From contig JACAXG010000081.1 in the NCBI GenBank assembly GCA_018881555.1, positions 1,718,399 to 1,782,398 of the forward strand: a stretch of DNA of 64,000 nucleotides, read 5' to 3'. The notes beneath the pieces were generated by a model. The model was given only the letters and a program-made list of their open reading frames with translations. It searched no databases and was not told the origin of the DNA. Positions 24,301-34,429 of the stretch are shown piece by piece. Every line of letters starts with the position of its first letter. Position 1 is the first letter of the stretch. The position numbers were made by a program, and so were the translations under genes. The DNA is from Amblyornis subalaris. Taxonomy: Eukaryota > Chordata > Aves > Passeriformes > Ptilonorhynchidae.

Positions 24301-25251
24301 TTGTCCTTCTGCTGCCTTGCAGCTGCAGCTGGGCAGCATCACTCTGCTCCTCCAGCCCGAGCACAGCAGCACTGTGTCCCCGGAGCGCGCAGCGCTGTCA
24401 CCACNAGGGAACAGCCTTTGCTTTAACTGTGCTTCAAGTATAAAGGAGACAAAAGCCCAAAACTGCTTGGTCCAGAGAGGCTGAACAGGATGACTTTGTG
24501 ACTTCTTTTAAAAAGACCCCAGTGAATCAGAAGGAAAGAAAAAGACGTTTAAGAAGATAACATGGCTGATTGTTTTCTGGAAAGCTGAAGGGAGAACAGA
24601 GCATGAGGGAAAGTGAGAGAAAAGAAAGCGTNAATTCAGCTGTGCTGTGGAACTGTGAGACTATTGAAAAGGTGCAGTGAGGGGAGAATGGACACAGCAT
24701 TCCCTACATCTCTTGAGGGTGATGCGAGGACTTTGTCTTAGGATGAACTTGTGGCAGCTGTTGGCTTACTCACAATTTGAAATGACATTAATAAAAAGCA
24801 CCGTGATGCTGTGAAATGTTCTGTGCATACCGCAGTGGGGGAACCTCTCACAGCCTCCTCCTGCNGCCGCGTGGTTGCCGGGGAAATGGTCGCTACTTTA
24901 AATTGTCAGTTCGGACAGATGCTGTCTTTGCTCAGGAATGTCATCTTACACCGAGCCGGCGCTTTCCCAGGCAGAGCTCTACCTCCCTAGGAGCGAGCAG
25001 AAGCCGGGAGCGCTGGCCGGACGCTCCCGCAGCCTCAGCTCGGGCAGCCGATCCCGGAGGGCTCCTCGGAGGGCCCCGCGCCCGCGTCGCCCGCCCGACC
25101 CCCGGGAGCCCCGGGAGCCCGCACCGCCCGCGGCAGGTGCCCCCGCCCCGCCCGGCCCCGCTCCGCCCGGCGCGGCGCTCACCCAGAAGGTCAGGTTGAA
25201 GATGAAGAGCAGGATCTTGATGCAGCGCATCCCCCCGCGCCCCGCGCCCAT
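6298..25251 (-). CDS. TSPAN2: Tetraspanin-2, eight coding exons
   Basis: Coding exons on the minus strand are 25183-25251, 23050-23152, 11104-11201, 10587-10661, 9967-10068, 8723-8797, 7908-7991 and 6298-6363. They join to 672 nt: 223 residues plus stop, against 221 in human TSPAN2. The start is the ATG at 25249-25251, giving [12 protein letters not shown], which aligns with the human N terminus. Seen in the translation: four hydrophobic segments (about 13-36, 58-80, 90-113, 188-213), the FFGCCGA..ES stretch after TM2, and a large extracellular loop with the tetraspanin CCG motif (C152, C153) plus C166 and C176. An NST sequon lies at N140. Family knowledge: tetraspanins organise membrane microdomains with partner proteins, and TSPAN2 is linked to oligodendrocyte differentiation. 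All introns are GT-AG except intron 6, which is GC-AG. One N falls in an Ala codon (GCN) and is harmless. Identification is from remembered human protein similarity plus the exact exon phase chain. Confidence 0.96.
6364..7907 (-). other. TSPAN2 intron 7
   Basis: GT-AG intron of 1544 bp. I see no exon, repeat family member or RNA gene in it. Confidence 0.85.
7908..7991 (-). CDS. TSPAN2: TSPAN2 coding exon 7
   Basis: This exon of 84 nt encodes residues 175-202, starting NCLVEIQ, with the last loop cysteine C176, followed by [13 protein letters not shown], the first half of TM4. The acceptor is TAACAG and the donor is GTGAGT. Confidence 0.95.
7992..8722 (-). other. TSPAN2 intron 6 (GC-AG)
   Basis: Intron of 731 bp that begins GCAAGT and ends TAACAG on the minus strand. 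No internal features seen. Confidence 0.85.
8723..8797 (-). CDS. TSPAN2: TSPAN2 coding exon 6 with GC splice donor
   Basis: This exon of 75 nt encodes residues 150-174. It opens with LQCCGK, which carries the diagnostic CCG motif, and contains C166. The acceptor is ATTCAG. The donor reads AAG|GCAAGT, a good match to the known GC-AG donor class. Phase 0 on both sides is needed to join exon 7, and no GT donor nearby keeps the frame. Confidence 0.93.
8798..9966 (-). other. TSPAN2 intron 5
   Basis: GT-AG intron of 1169 bp. No repeat or RNA gene recognised. Confidence 0.85.
9967..10068 (-). CDS. TSPAN2: TSPAN2 coding exon 5
   Basis: This exon of 102 nt encodes residues 116-149, the first part of the large extracellular loop, beginning [17 protein letters not shown]. 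It contains the N-glycosylation sequon NST at N140, in the same place as the human sequon. The acceptor is CTGCAG and the donor is GTGAGT. The N at 10006 is the third base of an Ala codon. Confidence 0.93.
10069..10586 (-). other. TSPAN2 intron 4
   Basis: GT-AG intron of 518 bp, unremarkable. Confidence 0.85.
10587..10661 (-). CDS. TSPAN2: TSPAN2 coding exon 4
   Basis: This exon of 75 nt encodes residues 91-115, [20 protein letters not shown] then IGKKV, which is TM3. The acceptor is CTCCACAG and the donor is GTAAGT, phase 0 at both ends. Length and phase match the usual tetraspanin TM3 exon. Confidence 0.96.
10662..11103 (-). other. TSPAN2 intron 3
   Basis: GT-AG intron of 442 bp, unremarkable. 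Confidence 0.85.
11104..11201 (-). CDS. TSPAN2: TSPAN2 coding exon 3
   Basis: This exon of 98 nt completes the split Gly codon and encodes residues 58-90: [16 protein letters not shown], then [17 protein letters not shown]. That is TM2 and the short inner loop with its juxtamembrane cysteines, which are commonly palmitoylated in tetraspanins. The acceptor is CCACAG and the donor is GTGAGT. It lies 11.8 kb downstream of exon 2. Confidence 0.96.
11396..11568 (+). mobile_element. SINE with tRNA-Ile-like head and CR1-like tail
   Basis: The head (11396-11465) looks like a decayed tRNA-Ile. It has an A-box region reading TAGCTCAGTTGCTTAGAGC, an anticodon-arm region with GTGCTAGAAACACCAAG, and a B-box region GGTTTGATTCC. 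The tail (about 11515-11566) reads GATTCTTGTGGGTCCCTTCC and ends in an ATTCTGTGAT-type motif typical of CR1. The whole resembles TguSINE1 of songbirds from memory. It is not a functional tRNA: the acceptor stem does not close and a CR1 tail follows. Confidence 0.8.
11868..11896. repeat. TTTG-type simple repeat
   Basis: Imperfect GTTT/GGTT tetranucleotide run in TSPAN2 intron 2. Confidence 0.7.
12204..12217 (+). promoter_or_regulatory. CTCF-like motif
   Basis: GCACTAGAGGGCAC matches the CTCF core CCASYAGRKGGCRS at 13 of 14 positions, with position 1 differing. Lies in TSPAN2 intron 2. Motif match only. Confidence 0.4.
13545..13622 (+). mobile_element. CR1 or SINE tail fragment
   Basis: The sequence CCTTGTGGATCCCTTCCAAC, followed by TCAGAATATTCCATGAGA, closely resembles the tail of the SINE at 11396-11568. 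No tRNA-like head is visible, so it is a truncated SINE or a CR1 tail of the same subfamily. Confidence 0.65.
15738..15760. repeat. (TTTG)n simple repeat
   Basis: Run of about five TTTG units in TSPAN2 intron 2. Confidence 0.75.
17642..17795 (-). mobile_element. CR1 LINE fragment, minus orientation
   Basis: It begins with the reversed CR1 tail (AATCATGGAATAGTTTGGGT) and runs through CCAACCTGGCCTTGGACACT to the reversed CCATCCCTGG segment. The 5' end is truncated. Lies in TSPAN2 intron 2. Confidence 0.88.
18359..18391. repeat. 12-bp tandem repeat, about 2.7 copies
   Basis: The unit CTTTATTCGTGC is repeated head to tail in TSPAN2 intron 2. Confidence 0.8.
23050..23152 (-). CDS. TSPAN2: TSPAN2 coding exon 2
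   Basis: This exon of 103 nt encodes [17 protein letters not shown], the rest of TM1, and the small extracellular loop ending KRSPEYFFM, plus the first base of a Gly codon. The acceptor is TTGCAG and the donor is GTAAGT. It ends in phase 1, as exon 3 requires. Confidence 0.96.
23688..23856. repeat. 44-bp minisatellite, four copies
   Basis: Units start at about 23688, 23731, 23775 and 23819, each opening with AGCTCYRGYATC and containing CAGGAYCAGNGCTG. Copies differ at several positions and the last is partial. The period is 43-44 bp, so it would not keep a reading frame. Lies in TSPAN2 intron 1. A minus-strand open frame across it is an artefact of the repeat. Confidence 0.85.
24071..24084 (+). 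promoter_or_regulatory. Weak CTCF-like motif
   Basis: CTAGCAGAGGGCGA matches the CTCF core at 12 of 14 positions, with positions 2 and 14 differing. About 1.1 kb inside TSPAN2 from exon 1. Confidence 0.25.
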
Positions 25252-25540
25252 GGCGGGCGCCGGCTCCGGCAGCGGCTCCCGACGCGGCTCGGCCCGACTC
25301 CGGCGGGGCGGCACCGGGGGCAGGTGCGGGGCCGGGCGGGGCCGGGGCTGCCCGGGCGGATCCGCCCACCTGGGCCCGCCCCGGGGCGGACTTTGTGCCC
25401 GGCGCGGTGCCCGGCGCGGTGCCCGGGGCTTCCCGCGGCCGCGGCTGCCCGGGCGGGGCTGGCGGCGGGACCCGGCGCCCTCTTTGCCCCGTGCGCTCGG
25501 CAAAGTCCCTCTCGGCGTCCCGTGCGTCTCTAAACGACGC
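24940..25540. promoter_or_regulatory. TSPAN2: CpG island, probable TSPAN2 promoter
   Basis: About 600 bp of very GC- and CpG-rich sequence over TSPAN2 exon 1 and its upstream flank. GC-box type motifs (GGGCGGGGC and relatives) lie around 25330-25400, just upstream of the minus-strand ATG. No TATA box is evident. This fits a broad CpG-island promoter. The exact start site cannot be read from sequence. Confidence 0.75.
25183..25251 (-). CDS. TSPAN2: TSPAN2 coding exon 1
   Basis: This exon encodes residues 1-23, from the initiator Met to FNLTFW, and includes the start of TM1. The donor reads TGG|GTGAGC and ends in phase 0. The exon sits inside a CpG island. The open frame continues upstream of the ATG, but that GC-rich extension does not resemble tetraspanin sequence. 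Confidence 0.94.
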
Positions 25541-26789
25541 TCGGATCTAGATGCTGCCCACGGGAGGAACAATTATCTTCATGCACATTCACAACTAAGA
25601 GACCCTAAAGTTAATTTTCCGATCACTGATACTTTCACTTTGTTCTCTAGATTTGACCCAAAATGCTGGCTCTGCTGTCAAAATCTTACAGCTTTCTCCT
25701 CTTATGATTTTTTTTCAGCTGCTCCTTCAAGGNCTCCAGGAACTCTGAGTCCAAAGTTGCCTGTGGGGCTTTGACAGGGGAGCACGAGGTAAGGTTGTGT
25801 CTCTGGAAAAGTGGGGTTTCTATGTTAAACATTTCCTCTCCATAGTTCACTAATAAAGCACGTATTTCTTNTTTTGTGCTCTATTGATAACTGTAGAGTT
25901 TTACCTATTCAGATTATTTTCACGTTTTGAATCAATTTTCCCTGAGGTGTGTGTGGAAACCTTGCAAAAAGGTGTAGGAAAAGATGTTTGGTGGCGTTAC
26001 TTTGAATTACGCTCACTTAATGATGCAGTAATACCAAAGGATGTTGGAGGTGGTTTCCTTTTTCACTCACTTCGCTCTTTATTTTCAGTTGCGTCAAAGC
26101 CTGGCCACATTTTGGAAAAATCATCCCAAATAGTTTATTTGAATTGTAATGGCAGAGATTAATTAGGAATCTCTTGTTCCATTTGCAATGGAATACACTT
26201 TATTTGTCAGCTTTTTTCTTTTTTAAGAAATATTCAACCTACCTTATAACTNAGAGTAAAACCCCACAATTTCCCTTTTTTGCTTCCGTGGTGCTGTGCT
26301 AGATGGNGTTGACCTACCAGGTCCAATGCATTCCTTCTAAAATAACAGAAGCATGAATGCATTTGAATAGACAAAGTAACTTCATGACAATGAAATGCAT
26401 CAAACACTAGCAAAAGATTTCATTATCCAACGAAAAAAGAGGGAGCAGTTTTGCCTTGGATTATGATGGCAACATAGATAGTTTTTTAAGAAGTCTTTTA
26501 TTAGGCTTCTCTATTTCTCTAGTAGTTTTCATGCTGATTTTCTCTAAAGGTGTAGGAATGGAGCATTCAGCCTTCATAAGTAGTAGGTCTCCTTCCCACA
26601 CAATTCTGGCAGTGAATGAATTTCCAAGGTGCTGCTTTTCAGCACGTGGTTCTTGGCATCTCCAAGAGTCACTTCACAGCTTCCTCTGCTCTGCCCGGGG
26701 GGGTCACACACAGATTCGGGTGCCCTGGGGGGGTTCAGGCAGGTTTGGGTGCCCAGGGGGCACAGGGGTTACATCAGGCTGGCAAAACA
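25541..26789. other. Intergenic, upstream of TSPAN2
   Basis: AT-rich flank of the CpG island. Around 26690-26770 there is a short degenerate G-rich direct repeat (GGTGCCCTGGGGGG and relatives). No exon recognised. Confidence 0.6.
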
Positions 26790-27735
26790 TCACTGGTGTG
26801 GCCCCACAGGGCTGGTTTTTAGGGCCAGTGCTCTTCATTGTCTTCCTAAACGACTTGGATCAGGACTTGAAGGAATACTGAGTAATTTTGCTGGCAACAT
26901 TGAACTGGGAGGAGCTGCTGACTCCCTCGGAGGCAGAGACATCTTGACAAATGTGAGAGCTGGGCAACCACCAACCATGTGGAGTTTACCAAGGGCAAGT
27001 GCTGAGTTCTGCACCTGAAGAGTTGCAGAACCTGGTAACCCTGGATGGACAGACAGACTGGGGAATGAGGCGCTGGACAGCAGTGCTGGGGAAAAGGACC
27101 TGGGGGTCCTGTCCAAGTGGAATCTGAGTCAACAGCGTGCCCTGGCAGTCAGGAGGGACATCCCTGTCCCGAGGAGCATCGCAGGCTGGGTGAGGGACGG
27201 GATTGTCCCACTCTGCTCTGCACTGGGGCGGCCTCACCTCGGCAGTTTTGGTTGCCACAGTATAAGGAGGATATGAAGCTGTTGGAGAGTGTCCAAAGGA
27301 GAGGGGACACTGGGATGGTGAAGGGTCTGGAGGGGCCGCACGAGGAACAGCTGAGGGCATTTGGTTTGTTCGACCTGAAGGAGCCTGAGGTCAGACCTCC
27401 CTGGGGGCTGCAGCTCCTCCCGAGGGGCAGCAGAGGGACAGCTCCAATCTCTGCTCTCTGTGACCAGGGACAGGACCCGANGGAATGGCTGGAGCTGTGC
27501 CAGGAGAGGTTTAGGCTGGATATCAGGNAAAGGTTCTTCCCCCAGAGGGTGGTGGGCACTGAACAGGCTCCCCAGGGNATGGGCACGGCCCCAAAGCTGC
27601 CAGAGCTCCAGGAGCATTTGGACAACGCTCTCAGGGATGCACAGGTGGGATTGTTGGGGTGTCTGTGCGGGGCCAGGGGTTGAGGATCCTTGCGGGTCCC
27701 TTCCAGCGCAGGACATTCCCCGANTCCATGGGGAT
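26790..27735 (+). mobile_element. Long degraded CR1 LINE copy with RT remnant
   Basis: Near 26795-26880 the frame reads GVAPQGWFLGPVLFIVFLND, recognisable as the CR1 reverse transcriptase segment (family pattern VPQGSVLGPVLFxxFxxDL). In another frame, FAGNIELGGAADSLGG replaces the FADD-type active site, so both catalytic aspartates are lost. Further pieces (RPHL-like and LPQYKEDMKLLESVQRR) follow the usual CR1 order. The 3' end near 27715 has the GCGGGTCCCTTCCAGC tail. Frameshifts and stops show that it is dead. It is the longest repeat in the window. Confidence 0.85.
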
Positions 27736-27756
27736 GCTGCGGTTCTGCGGGCGGCA

Positions 27757-27770
27757 GCGCCCTCTGCTGG
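27757..27770 (-). promoter_or_regulatory. CTCF core motif, full match
   Basis: On the minus strand the sequence reads CCAGCAGAGGGCGC, which agrees with CCASYAGRKGGCRS at all 14 positions. It lies in a short CpG-rich patch (27735-27860), directly after the 3' end of a CR1 copy and 2.5 kb upstream of TSPAN2 exon 1. Binding is inferred from the motif alone. Confidence 0.5.
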
Positions 27771-27864
27771 CGGCGGCCGCGCGCTGCGCCCGGGCCGGGC
27801 TCGGCTCTGTCCCGGTGCGTTCACCGCCCCGAAAGCGCCAACCGCTCGCATTCCACCTCCTTCC

Positions 27865-28848
27865 TCTGCTTTTCGCCGATAATCAACGGCTCCGCAGCCC
27901 TGGGGTTTATTACAATCATATTTATGGTTTCCAGGTTTTCCGTCCATTAAGGGATTTTTGAGTAAAAACACAAAAGTGATCAATATTTTAATTTCGTAGG
28001 CTCTTTGGAACAAATTAATATCATTAAGCAAAGAGGGGAGGCATAACATTTTCGTCAGTAGGATTGTCAAATTGTGAAGGAAACATTCACTTGGTAGACA
28101 ATTCACAACATTATTCCATGAGCTNCTCTAGTTAGTCATGTTTGCTGGGAAGTGTGAGATTTCCATCTTGAACATGTCCAGCTTCAAAATCCATGGATTT
28201 TATTGCTTTNTATATTAAAGACACTTCTATTATCAAAGTGTCCTTTCCCCCTGAGGTTCTTGGATGAAATAAGCATGTGNATATTTGTAGCAGACTGGAA
28301 ATTTCTTTGCAGTTACATTTACAATTGTGCAGATCCTGGGGCAAAGATTATTTGGTTTCAGTTATTTTCCAGTTGCAGACCATGCTAGGAAACTTTTCNG
28401 AGAAGTGTTATCCAACTGTAGCACTAGGTGTTCAGATCCTGCTAAGCATATGGAATTACTTGTACTTGTAGTGACAGATGGATAAGAAACTGNCCTTGCT
28501 TTAGCAAGTGCTGTTTAATTTCAATTGCTAGAAGAAAGCCTGAGTTATTATTCCCATAAATATCGTCCCTAAACTGACTTGAGAGTTAAAATACTTAAAA
28601 ATGTAATTTGTACAGGCCTGAATTTTACCATTCTCCTTCCAGGTCTGACCTACCCTTCCTCTGTTTTTCAGCCTTCCAAATGGTTCTGTGGTACCCATTA
28701 ACCTTTGAGATATCAGGACAGCACCATATTGTTTTTTCTTTCCGGTGTTTGACTGTTTCTTAAGTGGTTTACANTTCCTGTTTTATGTTTTATGAACAGC
28801 AAAACTCCTATGAGTGTTTCTTAGCTCTGCAGAGGATTGTTCAGATTT
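27865..28848. other. Intergenic, no feature seen
   Basis: AT-rich unique-looking sequence with several Ns. No exon or repeat recognised. Confidence 0.6.
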
Positions 28849-28849
28849 C

Positions 28850-29140
28850 ATAGAATTGTAGAATAAAATTATAGAATGGTGTGGGTTGGAAGGGGCCTTA
28901 AAGCTCATCCAGTCCCACCCCCTGCCATGGGCAGGGACACCTTCCTCTATCCCAGGTTGCTCCAAGCTCCGTCTCACCTGGCCTTGGACATTTTCAGGGA
29001 TGGAGCAGCCACAGCTTCTCTGGGCAACCTGTGCCAGGGCCTCCCCACNCTCAAAGGGAAGAATTCCTTCCTAGTATCCCATCTAACCCTGCCCTCCTTC
29101 AGTTTGAAGCCATTCCCCCTTGTCCTATCTGCTTCCTGTT
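28850..29140 (-). mobile_element. CR1 LINE fragment, minus orientation
   Basis: It opens with the reversed tail (TCATAGAATTGTAGAATAAA region) and continues through GGGTTGGAAGGGGCCTTAAA and the reversed GCCACAGCTTCTCTGGGCAA segment to CCATTCCCCCTTGTCCTATC. 5'-truncated copy. Confidence 0.92.
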
Positions 29141-30305
29141 TTTCAGCTGCTTCTGTGCATGATAAGCTCAAATTCCCTGTTCAAGGTCCAAAGTATCCCT
29201 TCAGAGAAANATCAGCCAGGGAATGAGGAGGAGCTTCCTTAAAAAAAAAAATGTTAGTCCCTGTGGAACTACAACTGACTTTAAATTCCAAGCAAACAGC
29301 CCAAAACCCATACTGGACTCCCATTCCTACAGAGACAATGAAACTTGCATCATACCTTTGGCATCTGTGTTGCTGTTTCCATTTCCACTGAGTAATTGCT
29401 GGAATTCTGGGCCTGGCAACACTGTCTCTGTCTCTGAANGCAGCTCAGGAATTGCTCCCTGGAATACAAAGGAGGTCAGAAGGAACTGTATTCCTCCAAC
29501 TGTCTGGGCAAATCGTCTGCTCCTTTGTTTCCTTCCATGCTTTAAAGTTTTTTTCAATATATTTACTTGCTTTGCATCAGGCACTTGCATGGTGGATCAG
29601 ACTGCAAAGCTCCTAGGAGGCTGTTGAGAACTGGTTGGATGCCNTGACAACTGCACTGGCCTGGTTTTCTCTTTTCAGGAGTGTTCACAATTTTCTGTGC
29701 TTCCAATCCTGGCCAAGCTCTGAAAGCTGCTTCTCAGAGACAGCATTGCAAGGGTGTAAAATCCCAGACTCCTGTAAACTACTTAATCCCTACAGCAAGC
29801 ATGATCCAGATATTTCTAGTATCTCCTCTTAAAGGCCAAAGTGGGAAGGAAGATAGAAGAACACCTAAGTTTCTTTTCTGTTGTGTTCCAACAAGCTGGT
29901 CCCAGTCCCACTTTGGCATTTTGAGTCCCCTCCCAGCTCTCCACTAAACAAATGAGGGGGATTCATCCCATTACCAGTTATATCCTCTCTGTGCAGATTC
30001 CTTCTGCTCTTGGGCCTGGTTTCTCTCTACTCAGGTGGTTGTGAGCTGCACCCTCCCACATGCATTCAGCAACTCTTCCTGCTGTGTCTCTCTGCAAGGT
30101 GCAGGTGAGTGGTCCTTGATACTTATCCAGGTGATCATCCCGTGTGGAATTTTCATGGGCAGGAACAGAGGATGATCTGGTTTGCAGGCTGTCATAACAG
30201 CCACAGCCTGCACAGCCTCCTAGGTGGGAGTGATCTGAAGGAACTTTTCCACTAAATCTTCCTTAGCCAAGGAAAAGAAGCTTCCATATCATAGTTCTGC
30301 CCCTT
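29141..30305. other. Intergenic, no feature seen
   Basis: No recognisable exon or repeat, apart from a short A-run near 29240. Confidence 0.6.
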
Positions 30306-30842
30306 CACCCTGCTCAGGTGAGACTCCACCTGCAGAGCTGCCCCAGCCCTGGGGTCCCAGCACAGGAAGGATTTGGAGCTGCTGGAGCGAGTCCAGAGCA
30401 GGCACCAAGATGATGAGGGGGATGGAGCAGCTCTGCTGGGAGGAAAGGCTGGGGAAATTGGGATTGTTCAGTCTGGAGAAGAGTAGCTCCAGGGTGATCT
30501 AATTGTGGCCTTCCAGGACTGAAGGGGCGAACAAGGAGGATGGAGAGAGACTATTTACAAGGGCCTGGAGTCACAGGACAAGAAGGAATGGCTTCCCACT
30601 GCCAGAGGGCAGGGTTAGATGGGATATTGGGAAGAAATTCTTCCCTGTGAGGGTGGTGAGGCCCCGGCACAGGCTGCCCAGAGAAGCTGTGGCTGCCCCA
30701 TCCCTGGAAGTTGGCCATCCAAGGCCAGGTTGGACAGGGCTTGGAGCAACCTGGGATAGCAGAAGATGTCCTTGCCCATGGCAGGGGGTGGAAGGGGGTG
30801 AGTTTTAAGGTCCTTCCCACCCAAACCACTCTGGGATTCTGT
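30306..30842 (+). mobile_element. CR1 LINE fragment, plus orientation
   Basis: About 540 bp of CR1 3' region. It starts near CCACCTGCAGAGCTGCCCCA, passes through the GATCTAATTGTGGCCTTCCA segment and ends with CTTCCCACCCAAACCACTCT. It has the same subfamily look as the copy at 1445-1950. Confidence 0.92.
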
Positions 30843-31954
30843 GGTGTGTAGTAGGAACTGGAATTGGTGTGCATGGGAAGAGCACTTTTCACACATTTTT
30901 GATGTAGCAACATCTGATCCTCAGCAGTGGAGTTTCCTTGACCAAAACACAGAACAGCCCAGAGAGGAACGTTTGTCCCTGGTTCGTGTTGCCCCTGGAC
31001 ATGAAGTAGACGTAGAAAAAGCAAGTTTAGATGTTTCTGCTCCCCNTTGAGCAGTAGCACATTCTGGGCAGTTGACGTTGATATGTCCATGAACCATCTC
31101 TGATAAAATGTAATGAATGCTCATGAAATGTTTTAATTTGGCTTCATTTCCCTGGAAGGATTAGAAAAGTAAGGAGATGCTTTGTTTCCCAGGAAACTTG
31201 GCCTAGAAGATAATAACATGATCTGTCAAACTGCGAAAAACACTAAGGAAAAACAGGTTATCAAAACTCTTGCTCAAGGTTTAATTAGAAGGAATTCTTC
31301 TGCTGTGTATGATGGCTGAGGTCTTTTTGAGCTAATCTGGCTGTTTGGGTCAGCATGGAAAATGAGGTATGGAACTCATTCCCTGATGAGTCACAGTGGG
31401 TCTGGGACAGCTGGACAGGGATAAACTGATTTGGCCCAGGCCAAAGAGTCTCTGCTGTGGATTACAGAGTGAGCAGCTCCCAGGAGAAGGGGGTCCCTAC
31501 TTGCACGTGTACTTTTCTCCTGTATTTACAGCCTTCCCAGCGTGAAGGACTGACATTCTAATCCTCATTCTCACAGACTGAGCACCTCGAGGTACTGCCA
31601 GTGCTCCCTGGCCTCAATGCCCAGTGGTNGAGGAAAAGGCTGTTTTTCCAGAACTTTTGTGTGTTCATTGCCTCTGGGCTCAGGAGGCTTCCACAGGTCC
31701 AGGGGACACGTATCACAACCAGTGTGAAGTGGAGATTTTCTGCAGAGATTGGGCCGCTGGAGCGATCCCAGAACTGTAAGTTCTTGAGTCCTAGCTCAGC
31801 CCTGTGGTTTACTCCCATATAATCTGTTGTTCTCTTTAGGGAATTAAAATCTAATACATATAAAAGGGTCTAAGAGTGACTTATTTCATAGTGCTCTGGG
31901 ACTGTTTATTACAGAAAGCCTATTAAAAAGCTCTGCTAATCTCTGAGCTGTATT

Positions 31955-31988
31955 CCATCATCTTTTCCAACCTTAATGATTCTATGAN
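31955..31988 (+). mobile_element. CR1 tail fragment
   Basis: CATCTTTTCCAACCTTAATG followed by ATTCTATGA matches only the last bases of a CR1 copy. Confidence 0.6.
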
Positions 31989-33369
31989 CTAGGGGAGGGT
32001 GTGCAGCTCTGCCCTTAGCCTGGAAAGCAGCAGGGCTTCTCAACAGCAGAAACCCAGGGTGCTGTACAGCACTGCAAGCACTGCCAGCCATTCCAGGAAT
32101 ACCCCTGGGGCAATCCCCTGGGGGCACGTGGAATTTCATGCAGTCAGCACGGAGGTCCCGAAGGCCCTGACTCACAATTTGCATCACAGGAGGGAACATG
32201 CTGTTGCTGCTGTCTTGACTTGAAATTTGTTTGAGCCAAGCAGCAAAAGGAAACTGCTCCAAAAGGCAGTGGAAAAAAAGAAAGTTACTCAAATTCAAAG
32301 CTTATGCCTCAGGATCAAGGAAGTTTACTAGACAGGTTTTAAACTGCACATTTCTGTGGTCCTTCAAAAATGCATCGCGGCTGGAATGTGAAATCAGAGA
32401 AGTGAGGGGGGAAACGTGCCACGTCCTCCCTGCCTTTCACTTGACTGACAGCAGGGACTGGGGCGATTTGTAGCACGGTGAGAAATACCAGATCCACCGG
32501 TGAGGTCGGGGCAGCTCCCGCGGAGGGAGGGAAGCGGTGCTGGGTGTGCTCCCTCCAGCACAGCCTGGCTGCGGTTCGGAGCTGCCTCCGGCTGGCAGGA
32601 GGTGATTTCACTGACAGCAGGGGTTGAGNGGCACTTGCAGGGTTTGCAGCTCGTGGTGGTGGTGGATGGGGTACCCGGCAGGCAGCAGAAATCCATAAAG
32701 AGAAGTGTCTGCTGCCGCAAAAGTGCTGTAAGCTGGGGATTGATGGAGGTTTAGGCATTATTTCAAGTTTCAGTGTAAGGGCGGCAGCAGCAGATGATGC
32801 ATGAACTGTAGCAGGTGCTCAGTATCACAGAGAAATACTCATTGAAGCCCAAGACAAAGGGAAATGTGAACGTGTTTATGGCCTTTAAGGATATAAATTT
32901 GTTTGTTGGTTAAANAGAAGAAAACAAGGGAACTGAAGAAGTCTAGTAAGCCCATTTATTTTCCTGATTCTGTGAATNCTTGATAGCTTTCCATCAAGAA
33001 AGACAGCTTTTAAAACAAACAGACAAATAATATTTTGGAGTTAAAAAGCTTCAGCATTAACATTTGGTTAATGTTATATCTGGGGCACCATCAAGCTGCC
33101 TGCTNTACCCTTACTATGAAATGTGATTTTCTCTTGGCACAGAAAAGCTCTGCCTGTGTTGTATNAGAAGAATATTTGGACACAGCATTCAGTTATCTGA
33201 GAGAAGTTTTGGTTTCTATTCAAAGAAATCATCAGTCCAACATGTTTATGGTAAATGATGTTNTTAACTTTTTGGGAAGATTTCTCTGCTATTTAATCTG
33301 TCCTGCAGGCTACAGAGTGGCTCCTCTTCCAACAGCATGACTCGAGTTAGACTGGCAGCAGCAGTGCCT

Positions 33370-33388
33370 TTCTCCTCCTCCTCCTCAC
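33370..33388. repeat. (CTC)n simple repeat
   Basis: Short CTC trinucleotide run. Confidence 0.7.
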
Positions 33389-34412
33389 TCCAGGAGGAAA
33401 TTTCTTTGCTGGGCTGCACGTTGAATTCAGTAGTTTTAACTGAGCTCCTTCACAGGTGGGAGGAACTTTGGGGTCCAGAGTCTCAGCACTGATTAAATGT
33501 AGAACTATCCCTGCAGGATGAGCTGCAGCTCAGAAAAAGAATCGCAGTCACTGACTCTCTAAACAGCTTTTCTGAGTTTTACCCTGAGTTACTCCTTTGC
33601 AAGGACAAAATAGAAGGGAAAGGTCCAAAATGAGCTTTGCTGTGTGGATGTTTCCTTCTCAAATAAACAGAAACAGTGCTGAGCTTTCCATCTTCCATGG
33701 AAATTTGCTAGAAAGCAGAGGAACTGAGGAGAGGAGGAACTTTTAAAAGTGATGTATCCAAGGCTATTCTTGTGCTATTTATACAAAGCCTTTGCATCTG
33801 TAACTGCATGTTAGAGGTACAAAATGTCCTTCCAGAGCAAACTGTACTCAGATGAATTCAGACATATTTGGCAACTCATAAAGGTGTTTAACTGTTCATG
33901 TATCTGGGTAGAAAAATCAACTACTTTTGATTTTAAGACTGAAATCAGGTGTTAATAGTGACTGGTGTTTACCTCAAGAACTTGCCACTAAGATGAAAAT
34001 TTCTATTTTCATGCTAAGTCAAATCAACCCATGTCTAAAATCACTATTTATTTTATGTTAACCACACAAAACTTCACTGAGTTTTATAACCCTCTTCCCC
34101 AATCCCTATCNACACCTGTAGGAAACACTCATCAGGACTGTTAACTTAAAATATTTGCAGTGTGGAAAAATATTTGCAAGTGTGGAAAGGAAAATCGTGG
34201 CAGTACCAGGACACACTTCCTATTTCATATGGATCCCTATCCCAAACCTGATACAATCTGATTTGCTCTCCCATTCACATGACTCCCTGAGTGCTGCTTT
34301 TCTGCTTCTGGCTGGAAGATTTGAAGGAAATATATTGATGTGATCATAGTGTGATCCTGTTTGGGTACAAGAAGAGAAAATTTCCATCAGGGAGAGCCGA
34401 TCNGAGCACAGC

Positions 34413-34429
34413 TGCTGCTGCTGCTGCTT
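34413..34429. repeat. (CTG)n simple repeat
   Basis: Five to six CTG units in intergenic DNA, with no coding context. Confidence 0.75.

Larger units (their letters stand above)
23153..25182 (-). other. TSPAN2 intron 1
   Basis: GT-AG intron of 2030 bp. It holds a four-copy 44-bp minisatellite at 23688-23856 and a weak CTCF-like motif at 24071. Its promoter-proximal end is CpG-rich. Confidence 0.85.

Noticed and set aside
26456..26881. Plus-strand open frame of 141 codons as a host gene
   Set aside because: Its C-terminal part is the CR1 reverse transcriptase remnant, and the N-terminal part is unrelated intergenic sequence joined by chance.
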